DNA from: Oscillospiraceae bacterium
GTDB lineage: Bacteria > Bacillota > Clostridia > Oscillospirales > Ruminococcaceae
Direction: 5' to 3'
Assembly (NCBI GenBank): GCA_015067175.1
Contig: SVMX01000008.1
Span: 65,888-129,887 of the forward strand
Length of the DNA: 64,000 nt
Below are positions 1-9,980 of this stretch, piece by piece. Position 1 is the stretch's first letter. Every line of letters starts with the position of its first letter. A program made the position numbers and the translations under genes. Under the pieces are notes generated by a model. That model did no database searches. It was not told the DNA's origin and saw nothing but the letters and a program-made list of their open reading frames with translations.

Positions 1-5
1 TGCGC

Positions 6-1037
6 ATGATAACATTCACCAAAAAGAAGATCAAAAGAATCGCCGCCATCTCGTCTATGGCTGCCGCTGCGGTAGCCGTTGCCGCTGTTGCGGTCGTCAC
101 CTCAGTGGGCACTCAGGCACAGGGAAAGCTTGTCCCCATCTACAACGTTGACAGAAGCGACAACAAAATAGCGCTGACGTTTGATGTTGCATGGGAGAAC
201 TCAAACACCGAGCAGCTTATCGAAATACTGGACGAATACGACGCCGAGGCTACATTCTTTATTACAGGCGACTGGTGCGACCGTTATCCCGAGGATGTAA
301 AGATGTTCTATGACGCAGGTCACGAGATACAAAACCACTCCAACGAGCACCCGCACGTTGAGGGTATTAACGTAAACGACCTTATCTCCGATACCAAGGA
401 ATGCTCGCGCAAGATAGAGATGATAACAGGCGAAACGCCTACGCTTTACCGCGCGCCGTACGGCGAATACGACGACTCGCTCATCACGACCGTTGAAGGC
501 ATGGGCATGAAGGTGATTCAGTGGGACGTTGACAGCGTAGACTGGAAGGAGCCATCTCCGCAGGATATCATAAGCAAGGTAGTGAGCGGCACAAAGTCAG
601 GCTCTATACTGCTGTTTCACAACGATCTCAAAAATACTACCGAGGCCCTGCCCGAACTGCTGAAACAGCTAAAGGATAAAGGCTTTGAATTTGTAACGGT
701 GAGCGACCTTGTTTATGACGACAACTACACCATCAACGCAAACGGAACACAAACAGCAAACAAAAAAGCAAATATTGATATCAACGCCGACAACGTTGAC
801 GCAGTAATTGCGCAATACTCCGATGAAATAGCCGCCGCAGGCTTTACCGACGAGCAGATGGCACAGGCGGCTGAAGCGATTAAGAACGGCGCTGAGCTTC
901 CCGATGAGGTGCTCGCCGTTATCGCTGACCTCGGTATCAAAGTGCCCACAGACGCAACTCCCGAAAATATAATCGAGCAAAGCGCGGCAGACCTCAACAA
1001 AACAGACAAGAAAAACAAAGGCGAAGCCACAAAATAA
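6..1037 (+). CDS. NodB-fold polysaccharide deacetylase, PdaB-like
   Basis: Predicted secreted or membrane-anchored deacetylase acting on N-acetylated glycans, probably peptidoglycan. A basic N-terminus and a hydrophobic segment at about residues 12-35 form a signal anchor. The NodB domain follows: motif 1 TFDVAW (D60), motif 2 HSNEH (H111 and H115), motif 3 RAPYGEYDD, motif 4 QWDVDSVDW and motif 5 ILLFHND. The second Asp of the usual TFDD motif is replaced by Val, as I recall for the PdaB/YlxY branch, so metal binding may differ from classical chitin deacetylases. Residues after about 240 form an Ala/Asp-rich tail that is not part of the fold. The start lies 5 bases from the window edge, so its ribosome site cannot be judged. 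The family is secure; the exact substrate and any sporulation role are inference. Confidence 0.85.
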   Translation: MITFTKKKIKRIAAISSMAAAAVAVAAVAVVTSVGTQAQGKLVPIYNVDRSDNKIALTFDVAWENSNTEQLIEILDEYDAEATFFITGDWCDRYPEDVKMFYDAGHEIQNHSNEHPHVEGINVNDLISDTKECSRKIEMITGETPTLYRAPYGEYDDSLITTVEGMGMKVIQWDVDSVDWKEPSPQDIISKVVSGTKSGSILLFHNDLKNTTEALPELLKQLKDKGFEFVTVSDLVYDDNYTINANGTQTANKKANIDINADNVDAVIAQYSDEIAAAGFTDEQMAQAAEAIKNGAELPDEVLAVIADLGIKVPTDATPENIIEQSAADLNKTDKKNKGEATK

Positions 1038-1040
1038 GTA

Positions 1041-1073
1041 TATCGCCCCGATATGATCGGGGCGATATTTTTG
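1041..1073 (+). terminator. Rho-independent terminator after the deacetylase
   Basis: A perfect 12-bp stem (1041-1052 with 1056-1067) has a 3-base loop and is followed by a T run. It sits 4 bases past the deacetylase stop, and it also faces the end of the convergent AraC gene. Confidence 0.9.
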
Positions 1074-1077
1074 TGTT

Positions 1078-1920
1078 TTAACACATGGGCGGCTTACGCC
1101 TGTATTCCGTGGGACTGCAGCCTTGCGCGGCACGAAAGCACCTGCTGAAATACAGCATATCCGCAAAGCCCAATGCTGCGCTTATCTCCCCTACCGACAT
1201 AAGCGTGGAACGCAGCAGACGGCACGCCTCGTTCATTCGCAAGGTGTTGTGATATTGCTGCATAGTAACGTCTTTTTCCTTTTTAAACACCGCCGCAAGG
1301 CGCTTGTAGCTCAGATAAAACTCGCGGCTGAGCTTTTCTGCCGAAAACGGCTCACATATATGCTCCGCAAGATATGTGCATACCTTGTCCGAAAGCTGCG
1401 GCGCAGCCTTGTGCGAAAAATCCGACAGCGCAAGCATACCCAGCAGTTCAAAAAGCCGAAGATTAAGCCTCCAGCGTTTATACATATCGTCTGAATGAAA
1501 ATAGTCCACAAGTGAACTAAGCGCACGCTCAAAGCTGCTGCCCGAAAGCCCCGTAAGATACTTTGGCAGCTGAAGTTTATACTGCGCCGAGGTGTACGGC
1601 GGTATCGGAGAGCCATCAGGAAAAAAATTAGGCAGACCGCCCGCGCCGCCGCAGGTGAAATGTATAAAGTACCATTTTGTGCCGCGCGGTATCTCGTGCT
1701 TTCCGAAGTGGTGCACTCCGCCTTTCAGTACCAGCAGCTCACCCGCGCCGACAGCATAGTCTGTTTCGTCCTCGGTAACGTAAATAACACCCTCCGTCAC
1801 ATAAATAAGAATGTTGAAATCCGCTGTCCTGTCAACGTGAAAAAACGGCTCTGATGCCGCCAAAAGGTCGCACCCGCAGACAACGGGAAGCGAATCGTTG
1901 CTTATCTCTACCGTATTCAA
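1078..1920 (-). CDS. AraC-family transcriptional regulator
   Basis: A 280-residue regulator with an N-terminal cupin-like sensor half (about residues 10-140) and a C-terminal AraC double helix-turn-helix (about 180-278, ending in the usual GCSPTEYRR signature). The start is a TTG codon placed 6-7 bases after a GGAGG site; no ATG fits as well. The gene is divergent from the GH127 glycosidase across a 98-base gap and is therefore the likely activator of that gene, with an arabinose-containing sugar as a plausible effector. The pairing is seen directly; the effector is inference. Confidence 0.9.
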   Translation of the reverse strand: MNTVEISNDSLPVVCGCDLLAASEPFFHVDRTADFNILIYVTEGVIYVTEDETDYAVGAGELLVLKGGVHHFGKHEIPRGTKWYFIHFTCGGAGGLPNFFPDGSPIPPYTSAQYKLQLPKYLTGLSGSSFERALSSLVDYFHSDDMYKRWRLNLRLFELLGMLALSDFSHKAAPQLSDKVCTYLAEHICEPFSAEKLSREFYLSYKRLAAVFKKEKDVTMQQYHNTLRMNEACRLLRSTLMSVGEISAALGFADMLYFSRCFRAAQGCSPTEYRRKPPMC

Positions 1921-1953
1921 GATTATCCTCCATATAACTGCGACAATTTTCTA

Positions 1954-1982
1954 TTGTTTTTCGCTATAAGTAAGATTATAAT
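1954..1982 (+). promoter_or_regulatory. Probable sigma-A promoter of the GH127 gene
   Basis: TTGTTT (1954-1959), a 17-base spacer and TATAAT (1977-1982) lie 37 bases before the GH127 start, in the gap shared with the AraC gene. The weak -35 fits a promoter that needs an activator. Confidence 0.6.
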
Positions 1983-2018
1983 ACATATAAACAACTTTGT
2001 CAAGAAAGGAATAAAAAC

Positions 2019-3926
2019 ATGAAAATACAGCATCAGATAAGCTCGGCACATTATATTTCGGGCGGATTTATCAACCGTTGGCAGCGGCTTGTAAAGGACA
2101 CCATTATCCCCTATCAGTACGAAGTACTGAACGACCGTGCCGAGGGTGCGGAAAAAAGCCACGTCATCGCTAACTTTAAAAACGCCGCCAAGGCGCTTCG
2201 CGGCGAGGATATCGGCGACGGCTTCTACGGCATGGTCTTTCAGGACAGCGACGCCGCAAAGTGGATCGAGGCCGCGGCATTCTCGCTTATCTCCTATCCC
2301 GATGAGGTGCTTGAAAAGACCGTTGACGCACTTATAGACCTTATCGCTGAGGCGCAGGACGAGGACGGATATCTCAACACATACTTCACCATAAATGATA
2401 AAGAAAAGCGCTGGCAAAATCTTATGGAGGGCCACGAGCTTTACTGCTCGGGTCACATGATGGAAGCCGCCTGCGCCTATTACGAAGCAACGGGCAAGAA
2501 AAAACTGCTTGAAGTTATGGAGCGAAACGCTGAGCATATCTACAAAATGTTCATAGCCGAAAAACGCGAGGGCTACCCCGGTCACCCCGAGATAGAGCTT
2601 GCGCTCATGAAGATGTACCGCCTTACGCGTAACGTGCATTGTCTTGAGCTTGCCGAGCATTTCATAAATGTGCGCGGCGTTGACCCTCACTTTTTTGAAA
2701 AAGAAGCCGCAAAACGTGACTGGTCTGTTTGGGGCAACGACGCAACAAACCATCACTATGCGCAGAATTTCGCGCCGCTTAAAGAACAGAATGACGCTGT
2801 CGGTCACTCGGTACGTGCTGTGTACCTCTACACGGGTGCCGCCGACCTTGCCGCTGAAAAGGACGATACCGAGCTTCTTTCCGCCTGCCGCAGACTTTGG
2901 GAGAGCATAACAAAACGCCGTATGTACGTTACGGGCGGCATAGGCTCAACGCTTATCGGCGAAGCGTTTTCCGTTGACTACGACCTGCCGAATGATACAG
3001 CCTATAATGAAACCTGCGCGTCTATCGGTCTTATGATGTTCGCGGCAAAAATGCTTGAAGCTGACCCCGACCGCGAATACGCCGATGTGATGGAGCTTGC
3101 ATTCTACAACACCGTGCTTGCGGGAGTTCAGCTTGACGGCAAAAAATTCTTCTACACAAATCCCCTTGAAATAATCCCGGGTATCTCGCATATCGCCGCT
3201 ACACACTGGCACGCTCTGCCGCAGCGCCCGGGCTGGCACACCTGTGCGTGCTGTCCTCCTAATGCGGCAAGGCTTATTTCCTCGTTCGGAAAATACGCCT
3301 ATGGTGAAAACACGACCACCGCATTCTGTCACCTTTATGCAGACGGCGAAGTAAGCTTTAAAAACGGCGTCAAGCTCACCTGCTCCACCGAATATCCATA
3401 CGGTTTTACTGTAAATTACGACATCATACAGGGCGGCAAAACGCTTGCTTTGCGTATTCCCGCATGGAGCAAAAGCTACTCCATCACGAAAAACGGCGAA
3501 GCTTTATCTGCTGAGGTCGTTAAGGGCTATGCTTATTTTGACGTTAGCACAGGCGACAAAATAACACTCACACTCGACAGCGCACCTTACTATGTATACG
3601 CAAGCACAAAGGTACCCGAGCTTACGGGCTGTGTGGCTGTGAAGCGCGGCCCGCTGGTTTACTGCTTTGAGGGCGCAGACAACGGCGAGGTGCTTCCCCT
3701 GTCCCTCAAGCGCGGCGGCAAGCTTACCGTTTCCGATACTGCCGACACAGCGCTTGACGGCGCTTTCAGAATTACCGCCGAGGCTGTAAGAGCCGATGAC
3801 TGCGGCAGTCTATACAGCAGCGAGCCTTTGACCGAGCAGCCGTGCGAGGCTGTCGCAATTCCCTATTACACATGGGGCAACCGCGGCGAAAATCAAATGC
3901 GCGTGTGGCTGTCTGAAGTGAGATAA
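2019..3926 (+). CDS. GH127 beta-L-arabinofuranosidase
   Basis: A 635-residue glycoside hydrolase of family 127 (former DUF1680), which releases beta-L-arabinofuranose from plant glycans such as extensin-type oligosaccharides. The zinc and nucleophile signature is intact: E331 and C333 in the NETCAS segment, and C411 with C412 in the CACCPPN segment. These match the Glu, Cys and Cys-Cys set of the characterised Bifidobacterium enzyme HypBA1. A candidate acid/base Glu is E315 (LIGEAF). No signal peptide is present, so it should act in the cytoplasm on imported oligosaccharides. A GAAAGGA site precedes the ATG. It is divergent from an AraC regulator and convergent with L-fucose isomerase. No sugar transporter is visible nearby. 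Confidence 0.9.
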   Translation: MKIQHQISSAHYISGGFINRWQRLVKDTIIPYQYEVLNDRAEGAEKSHVIANFKNAAKALRGEDIGDGFYGMVFQDSDAAKWIEAAAFSLISYPDEVLEKTVDALIDLIAEAQDEDGYLNTYFTINDKEKRWQNLMEGHELYCSGHMMEAACAYYEATGKKKLLEVMERNAEHIYKMFIAEKREGYPGHPEIELALMKMYRLTRNVHCLELAEHFINVRGVDPHFFEKEAAKRDWSVWGNDATNHHYAQNFAPLKEQNDAVGHSVRAVYLYTGAADLAAEKDDTELLSACRRLWESITKRRMYVTGGIGSTLIGEAFSVDYDLPNDTAYNETCASIGLMMFAAKMLEADPDREYADVMELAFYNTVLAGVQLDGKKFFYTNPLEIIPGISHIAATHWHALPQRPGWHTCACCPPNAARLISSFGKYAYGENTTTAFCHLYADGEVSFKNGVKLTCSTEYPYGFTVNYDIIQGGKTLALRIPAWSKSYSITKNGEALSAEVVKGYAYFDVSTGDKITLTLDSAPYYVYASTKVPELTGCVAVKRGPLVYCFEGADNGEVLPLSLKRGGKLTVSDTADTALDGAFRITAEAVRADDCGSLYSSEPLTEQPCEAVAIPYYTWGNRGENQMRVWLSEVR

Positions 3927-3947
3927 CATTTCTTTATAAAACAAATA

Positions 3948-3988
3948 CAGCCGCTTCTGACTTTCACATCAAAAGCGGCTGATTTTTT
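3948..3988. terminator. Terminator between convergent GH127 and fucI genes
   Basis: A 9-bp stem CAGCCGCTT/AAGCGGCTG with a 16-base loop is followed by a T run on the plus strand and T-rich sequence on the minus strand. It probably stops transcription from both sides. Confidence 0.8.
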
Positions 3989-4005
3989 ATTTCGGGTTAT
4001 TCAAA

Positions 4006-5781
4006 TCAATACAGGCTGCCGTAAGCTGCGCAAGCTCTGTAGTCCGCACCCTCGTAATCCTTGGTGCCGAAGCAGCTCCAAGCGTGGGGTCTGAACAGGC
4101 GCTCGTCTGCGATGTTATGCAGCGAAACAGGAATACGAAGCATACTTGCAAGAGTGATAAGATCCTCACCGATGTGTCCGTATACAAATGCACCGTGGTT
4201 GGCGCCCCAGTTTGCCATAACGTTGTAAACGTCGCGTGTCGCGCCCTCTGTGCAGATGGGAGCAAACCATGTGCTGGGCCATGTGGGGTCTGTTCTTTCA
4301 AGCAGCGTCTTGTTTACGTCTGCGGGAAGCTCTACAGTGTAGCCCTCAATTATCTGAATGGTCGGGCCAAGACCCTTTACAAGGTTCACTCTTGCAAAGG
4401 TGCAGGGCATGATTCCCTGTGTAGAGAAGCTTGAGGAGAAACCGCCGCCGCGGAAATATCCGAGGTTTGCACAAGGCCATGTGGTAGCCTTTAAGCAAGC
4501 GTCGATATCCTTGTCGGTCATATCCCACCAAGACTTCATAATGCTCTCGCCGTTCTCGTCCTTAACTGCGCCTGTGCCGTCAAGTGCAGCGGCGCCGCTG
4601 TTGATGAGGTGGATAAAGCCGTTTTCAGCCTTGCCGTCGGGCTTCCAGCCTGTAACGCGCTCTACAGCGTCGGGCGACCAGTAGGTGCGTACATCGGCAA
4701 ATACAGCAGCCTTACCTGTAAGCTGGTGCAGAAGCAGCAGTGTAACGCCGTTGAGACCGTCGTTTTCTGTCGCAAAAGGAATAGGCTCGCGTGCGCCGTT
4801 CCAGTCGAAAGTGGAGTTGAGTATAGCCTCGGTGAAGTCTGCGTTGGGCATAAAGTCTGTCCAGTTTCTCTGACCCTGGAAGCCGCCGCAGATAGCGTTT
4901 CTTCCCTTAGCTTCTTCAAGCCAGCCCATCTCGGCAAGCTTTTCGTTGCCGTGGAGAATATCTCTGATAATGCAGGTCATCTTTGCGATGAACTCCCAGT
5001 TCTCCTCCTTTTCCTTTGCGGAAAGAACAGGGCGCATATATGTCATGCCGGGAGTGGGGTTGATGTCAACGCCCTCGGGGCACTTTTCCTTTATCCAAGC
5101 AAGAGCCTTTTTGAACTCAGCCTCGTCAAAAATGCCGAGCTTTTCGCGGCGGATTATCTCCGACATATCTACCCATTCGGGGTGAATTCCGAGATAGCTG
5201 CGGAAGAAATCCTCGTTGCAGTAGGAGCCTGCAATACCCATGGAGACCGCACCGATGTTGACATAGCTCTTGTTCTTCATAGCGCCGACAGCAACCGCAC
5301 AGCGCGCAAAGCGAAGTATCTTTTCCTCAACATCTGCGGGTATCTCCTTGTCGGTCGCGTCCTTAACATCATGACCGTAGATCGAGAAGCAAGGCATACC
5401 TATCTGCGCATAAGCGGAGTTTGCCGCTGCAAGGAAAACAGCGCCGGGACGCTCTGTGCCGTTAAAGCCCCAGATACCCTTGATAGTGTTGGGATCCTCA
5501 TCAATTACCTGTGTAACATAGCACCAACAGGGTGTGACAGTGAGCGTTGCGACTACGTTTTCTGTAGAGAACTTATCTCTGCAAGCTGCGCTCTCAGCGA
5601 TGCCGCCGATAGTTGTGTCAGCGATAACGCACTCAACAGGCTCTCCGCTTGCATGGCGCACTTTTGAAGAAATGAGCGCTGCGGCAGCCTTTGCCATGTT
5701 CATGGTCTGCTCCTCAAGACCCTCGCGGATACTGAACTGTCTGCCGTCAATGACAGGTCTTATACCGATCTTTGGTAACAT
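4006..5781 (-). CDS. fucI: L-fucose isomerase
   Basis: Converts L-fucose to L-fuculose (also D-arabinose to D-ribulose), a Mn2+-dependent cytoplasmic step. The chosen ATG, 9 bases after a GAAAGGAAG site, gives 591 residues, the length I recall for the E. coli enzyme; an upstream in-frame extension has no ribosome site. Metal ligands are recognisable: E339 in [10 protein letters not shown] and D363 in [11 protein letters not shown], with the expected His in the C-terminal [13 protein letters not shown] region. No fuculokinase or aldolase gene is next to it, so the rest of the pathway must lie elsewhere. It is convergent with the GH127 gene, and a LacI/CcpA-type half-palindrome lies upstream. 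Confidence 0.95.
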   Translation of the reverse strand: MLPKIGIRPVIDGRQFSIREGLEEQTMNMAKAAAALISSKVRHASGEPVECVIADTTIGGIAESAACRDKFSTENVVATLTVTPCWCYVTQVIDEDPNTIKGIWGFNGTERPGAVFLAAANSAYAQIGMPCFSIYGHDVKDATDKEIPADVEEKILRFARCAVAVGAMKNKSYVNIGAVSMGIAGSYCNEDFFRSYLGIHPEWVDMSEIIRREKLGIFDEAEFKKALAWIKEKCPEGVDINPTPGMTYMRPVLSAKEKEENWEFIAKMTCIIRDILHGNEKLAEMGWLEEAKGRNAICGGFQGQRNWTDFMPNADFTEAILNSTFDWNGAREPIPFATENDGLNGVTLLLLHQLTGKAAVFADVRTYWSPDAVERVTGWKPDGKAENGFIHLINSGAAALDGTGAVKDENGESIMKSWWDMTDKDIDACLKATTWPCANLGYFRGGGFSSSFSTQGIMPCTFARVNLVKGLGPTIQIIEGYTVELPADVNKTLLERTDPTWPSTWFAPICTEGATRDVYNVMANWGANHGAFVYGHIGEDLITLASMLRIPVSLHNIADERLFRPHAWSCFGTKDYEGADYRACAAYGSLY

Positions 5782-5801
5782 AATAAGATACTTCCTTTCG
5801 T

Positions 5802-5818
5802 GATGTAAACGTTTTAGC
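5802..5818. promoter_or_regulatory. Possible LacI/CcpA-type operator upstream of fucI
   Basis: The sequence TGTAAACGTTTTAG is centred on CG with near-symmetric arms. It matches the left half of the CcpA cre consensus (TGWAANCG) but has mismatches on the right. It lies 21 bases before the fucI start. Weak evidence. Confidence 0.35.
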
Positions 5819-5883
5819 AAAAAAGCTACTTTAATTATATCAAAGTTCCCTGCGAAAATCAATAGAAAACATATAAATTTCAC

Positions 5884-5916
5884 AAAAAATACCGCCATGC
5901 TTTTGCACGGCGGTAT
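5884..5916 (-). terminator. Terminator of the zinc-ribbon membrane protein gene
   Basis: An 11-bp stem (ATACCGCCRTG type) with a 6-base loop is followed on the minus strand by six T. It lies 20 bases after the stop of the upstream gene. Confidence 0.85.
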
Positions 5917-5935
5917 CATATTCAGCTATAAAACA

Positions 5936-8770
5936 TCAATACTTTTCAAAGTACAGATCAATAGAGCTCTGTGTTACCTTCAGCTTGCCATCGGTATAAG
6001 TAAGCTGAACATCTGCACTGGTGGAGATAACAGAACCGTCAAAGGTCCATGTAATGGGTGCAGAAATATCATTGTAAACGAACAGGCCTGTTCCGTCTGC
6101 ATTGAATGTGAAATAGTAGCTGGTATAGCCAAGATCCTCTGCTGTAAAGGAGTATCCGCTCATTTCGCAGTAGCTGAGATCCCACTGACCTAAGACAGCA
6201 GCGGCATCAGCTGTGCCTGCTGAGGGGGTGCCGGGGTTGAAAGGATCTGTGGGAGTAGTAGGAACGTTTGCAAGCTCCTCTTCTACACGCTGCAGAAGCG
6301 CATCGCACTCTGTTCTGAAGCCCTTTGCCTGGTCTACATACTCATTATAGTCGCTGAGAGTCATCTCGTCTACATAGGCAAGATCACTGTAGCAGCTGTC
6401 AATTCTGCTGTAAAGATCGCCCATTTCTTCTACAAGCCCAACAGAAAGCACATTGGAATTTGCCTCGTATGCGTCCATAAGCTCGAAAAGCATCATATCC
6501 AGATCATCAACAAGCATATTCATAGCTTCTGCCGAAGCCATGGGTGTTGTTAAGCTCTCGAGGCTTCCTGCCGACTCCTGAAGAACAGGAGCGAGAAGCT
6601 GTGCAAACATGGAGTTTGTGTTGTTCTGGCAAACAGCCTGGATCTCCTCCAGCATCTCAAGCGCATACTTACCTGCTTCGATAAGCTTCTCTTCGGAAGC
6701 GGTTTCGGGGTTGCCGATATCAAAAGCGTCCGAGGGAATAGTAACAAGCGATGTCATATCCTTGGGAGTTGTTGTCATTGTCAGTGCGGCGCTGCCGTAC
6801 TCAGCAACCTCAACGCTCATCTTGTTGATGTAGGAATCGCCCTCAACAGCACTGCTCATCTTTATCTTGAGAGAGCTTGTTATGGGGTCGCTTGCCGCTG
6901 TTCCTGCGAGATAGATCTCATATGTACCTACAGGAACCTCGCTGTTGAAATACTTCTCGTTCTTTACGCCTGTGTAGTCGATGTTTACGCCTGTACCGCC
7001 GTAGATCTCCATTCTGATTGTACCGTCGGTATCGTTCTTTGCGTCAGCAATGATGGAAACCACTTCCATGCCGTATACATCAACAGCAAGACCGAAATCA
7101 TCGCCTGTGCTTATGTACTTAACATTGTAAGTGCCGTAATCAACAGAGGTGATGCCATATGCACCGCCGAGAACATTGCCGTTGAAGTCAACGAGGGTCT
7201 TAACAACTACGCCGAAAGGAATGCTGTCCTTGATAGCATTGCCTGCCTCTTCAATAGCAGTTGCATAGTCGCTGTCGGAGATATCAGCTTCTAACTCGGA
7301 AGCCATCTCCATAACCTTGCCGCGGAAATAAGGATCGTTTGCAGCAGTCTTCAGCATATCAGCGAGCATAGCGCCAACATTCTCGGGGCTGATCTTTGTT
7401 ACGATAAGTCTGCCGGAAGCCTTCATATCGGTGCCGCCGATGGAAAGATCGCCGTTTTCGATAGTAACGTCTGCCTTGTTATAATAGTCAAGGTAGATGT
7501 CGGTCATAGCCTTTGTAAGACGCTCTACTTCTGCGGAGTCGATGTCGATATCTACTTCTTCGGAAGAAACGACCTCGCCCTGCATATCAAGCTGCATCTT
7601 AATGCACTTGTTGCTGCCAAAGGGGAACATCACTGCAACAGTACCGTCGCTGCATATAATGCCTCTTGCATTAACAGTAAAGCCGCTCTTGTCGGTAAGT
7701 GCGATCTCAACGCCCTCTGCTGTTTCGGTAGCACCAACAGCCATCTTAATCTCAGTATCGTTGATGTAGGAGAGTACCTCGTCTGCTGCGTCGCCAAGAC
7801 CCATCATGCTCTTGCCTGCTTCGGTGAGCTGTACATCAGCGTCAATGGTCATCTCTGCACCGTTTACACCATACATCTCCATGAAGAGTGCATAGTTCTC
7901 GGAGAACATCTTAACGATATCCTGACCGGAGAAAGCAATTGAAGACAGAGAGTCTACAGAATCTTCATAGTATCCATCTGTGCTCTGATTATTCTTGTAC
8001 GCTGTATAAGCGGAGCTGAACGCAGTATTTGCGATCTTGCCCGAATTTGCTGTGAAAGTTTTTACACTCTCATCGTTCATAACAGTGTTTATTCTGCCCT
8101 GCTCGATCATTCTTGCGTAGCCCTGATCACCCATGAACAGATTCATTACAGGACCTCTGAAAAACAGACCGACAACCACTGCGGCAGCAACAACAAGACC
8201 TATTACGGAGAACAGGATTATCTTGCCGACCTTTTTGTTCTTCTTAACAGGCTTAACTGCAACAGCAGCCGCGCCCATATCGAATGCGGGAAGCTCGCCA
8301 ACTCCGGACATTGTAGAGGGAGCTGTACCAAAGCTGCTTGCAGTTGCAGTCTCTGCAGCAACATTCTGAGAGAATGCGCTGACATCAGCAGCGGGAGCGC
8401 CGCCAAAGCTCTGCTGGTTTGCAGGCTCAACACTGCTGTTCATTGCTACGGCTGCCATAGAAGCCGCTGTAGGCGCAGCAGGTGTTTCGCTCACGGGAGC
8501 GGGAGCTGCAACGGGTGCAGGTATGCTTTCTGCAGCAGGAGCGGGTGCTACTACAGGTGCAGGCACACTTTCAGCAACAGGAGCATTGCCGCTTGCAGAA
8601 GCTCCGCATACGCCGCAGAATTTTGTTCCTGCTTCGAGGGGAGCGCCGCACTGAGCGCAAAAACCACCCGCAGGAGCGGTCTTCTGTTCAGCCGCTTCAA
8701 GCATACTGCCGCAGTTTGAACAGAACTTTACGCCATCGGGATTTTCCGAATTGCATAATTTACAAATCAT
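5936..8770 (-). CDS. Double zinc-ribbon, single-pass membrane protein
   Basis: A 944-residue protein of unknown function. Two zinc ribbons open it (C3, C6, C17, C20 and C38, C41, C52, C55). A low-complexity Ala/Pro/Val linker (57-166) and a basic patch follow, then one transmembrane helix (about 183-203) and an extracytoplasmic region of about 740 residues. The last 85 residues start with an LGQWDL segment and resemble a lipocalin-like beta domain. The ribbons would be cytoplasmic and the large part outside, as in zinc-ribbon-TM surface proteins common in gut Firmicutes. The start is set by AAAGGAAG 6 bases before the ATG. It is transcribed alone and ends in a terminator. No catalytic motif was seen. 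Confidence 0.85.
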   Translation of the reverse strand: MICKLCNSENPDGVKFCSNCGSMLEAAEQKTAPAGGFCAQCGAPLEAGTKFCGVCGASASGNAPVAESVPAPVVAPAPAAESIPAPVAAPAPVSETPAAPTAASMAAVAMNSSVEPANQQSFGGAPAADVSAFSQNVAAETATASSFGTAPSTMSGVGELPAFDMGAAAVAVKPVKKNKKVGKIILFSVIGLVVAAAVVVGLFFRGPVMNLFMGDQGYARMIEQGRINTVMNDESVKTFTANSGKIANTAFSSAYTAYKNNQSTDGYYEDSVDSLSSIAFSGQDIVKMFSENYALFMEMYGVNGAEMTIDADVQLTEAGKSMMGLGDAADEVLSYINDTEIKMAVGATETAEGVEIALTDKSGFTVNARGIICSDGTVAVMFPFGSNKCIKMQLDMQGEVVSSEEVDIDIDSAEVERLTKAMTDIYLDYYNKADVTIENGDLSIGGTDMKASGRLIVTKISPENVGAMLADMLKTAANDPYFRGKVMEMASELEADISDSDYATAIEEAGNAIKDSIPFGVVVKTLVDFNGNVLGGAYGITSVDYGTYNVKYISTGDDFGLAVDVYGMEVVSIIADAKNDTDGTIRMEIYGGTGVNIDYTGVKNEKYFNSEVPVGTYEIYLAGTAASDPITSSLKIKMSSAVEGDSYINKMSVEVAEYGSAALTMTTTPKDMTSLVTIPSDAFDIGNPETASEEKLIEAGKYALEMLEEIQAVCQNNTNSMFAQLLAPVLQESAGSLESLTTPMASAEAMNMLVDDLDMMLFELMDAYEANSNVLSVGLVEEMGDLYSRIDSCYSDLAYVDEMTLSDYNEYVDQAKGFRTECDALLQRVEEELANVPTTPTDPFNPGTPSAGTADAAAVLGQWDLSYCEMSGYSFTAEDLGYTSYYFTFNADGTGLFVYNDISAPITWTFDGSVISTSADVQLTYTDGKLKVTQSSIDLYFEKY

Positions 8771-9039
8771 ATCTTTCTTCCTTTCACTAACAAACAAATG
8801 TGTGACGGGACTTTATGTCGCCGCACATAAGTGTACATAATAATTTTATTACGATTTGAAAATAAAGTCAATCAGACAAATAACGAAAATGAAGTGAATT
8901 TTTCACAAATTATGAACATTATTCACAAAAAACAGCTAAATGTAACTTTTCCTCAGAAAAATATGAGCAAAAACCAAAGAATATTTCGCCAAGATTACAT
9001 CAAACTATTACAGTAATTTTCGCGAAAGGATTGATATAA

Positions 9040-9978
9040 ATGAAAAAAGCCATTGCGGTGCTTGCGGGAGCTGCGGTGATCTCGGCTGCAATATGCACCT
9101 TGCCCGACGCGGCGGTAGCCTCTGTTCCCTATGCCTGCGTAACCTCGCCAAAGGTCGTCAGCTACAGCAAAACGCTTAACGGCAGCGGCACGCTGTCATA
9201 TATAGGTCAGGCGGATATAACCTCTCCCATGCCGCTGATAATAAAGCAATACCATGTAGCGGAGGGCGATACCGTCAGTGCGGGAGATGTGATAGCCACC
9301 GTTGACAAGGACGGCTCCCGTTCAATGGTTGAAAGCCTCGGTCAGCTCAGCGGTTTTGCTGTCGCAGCCGCCAATATTTCCACAGCAGTGAGCCTTATCC
9401 CAGAGGTGATAACCTCGGAATACTCGGGAACGGTGCTGTGCACCGCAGGAAACGGCAGCGCCGTTGAAGCAGGCAGCAGTATATGCACTGTGGCAGCAAC
9501 AGACGACCTTGTTCTCACTGTGCCCGTAAGCGAAGAATATATTTCAAATGTACAGCTTGGGCAGACAGTGAGCTTTGCACTCACCGCCTACCCCGACGAA
9601 GCATTTACAGGCACGGTTGCCGACATCGCAGGCGCGGCGAGGAATAAATACAGCGGCTCGGTGCTTGAAACTGTTGTAGATGTTACGATAGCTCCCGATA
9701 AATACGACGCCAGACTTAGGTCGGGACTTACCGCTGCCGTAAGCTTCACACTGACGCAGCCGAAAAACATCTGCGTTTTATCCTATGACGCAATTGGTCA
9801 GGACGAGAGCGGTGAATATATCTATGTCTATGAAGACGGCAAAGCTGTGCGCAGAAAAATATTCACAGGCGCAGAATTTCCCGATGGTGCGGAAATAATC
9901 AAAGGCGTATCCGAGGGCGAGCTTGTGTTCACCGCGCCCGATACTATCCGCGAAAGCAGCTATATCAGATTGGAGTGA
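9040..9978 (+). CDS. MacA/HlyD-like efflux adaptor subunit
   Basis: A 312-residue secreted adaptor of the membrane-fusion type. A signal peptide ends near residue 27. Two lipoyl-like half motifs flank a short insert with no long coiled-coil hairpin. Beta-barrel and membrane-proximal regions follow (VPVSEEYISNVQLGQ onward). In Gram-positives such proteins pair with MacB-type permeases to export peptides or sense envelope stress. The gene is followed within 3 bases by a MacB-like permease. The start has CGAAAGGA with a spacer of about 9 bases. The missing coiled-coil hairpin fits a cell with no outer-membrane partner. Confidence 0.8.
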   Translation: MKKAIAVLAGAAVISAAICTLPDAAVASVPYACVTSPKVVSYSKTLNGSGTLSYIGQADITSPMPLIIKQYHVAEGDTVSAGDVIATVDKDGSRSMVESLGQLSGFAVAAANISTAVSLIPEVITSEYSGTVLCTAGNGSAVEAGSSICTVAATDDLVLTVPVSEEYISNVQLGQTVSFALTAYPDEAFTGTVADIAGAARNKYSGSVLETVVDVTIAPDKYDARLRSGLTAAVSFTLTQPKNICVLSYDAIGQDESGEYIYVYEDGKAVRRKIFTGAEFPDGAEIIKGVSEGELVFTAPDTIRESSYIRLE

Positions 9979-9980
9979 AA

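Noticed and set aside
4609-5667. Open frame of 352 codons antisense to fucI
   Set aside because: The fucI gene is secure; the antisense product is Cys-rich with no motif.
8831-9016. 61-codon frame in the gap before the MacA-like gene
   Set aside because: AT-rich gap with Asn/Lys-rich translation, no ribosome site; it occupies likely promoter DNA.
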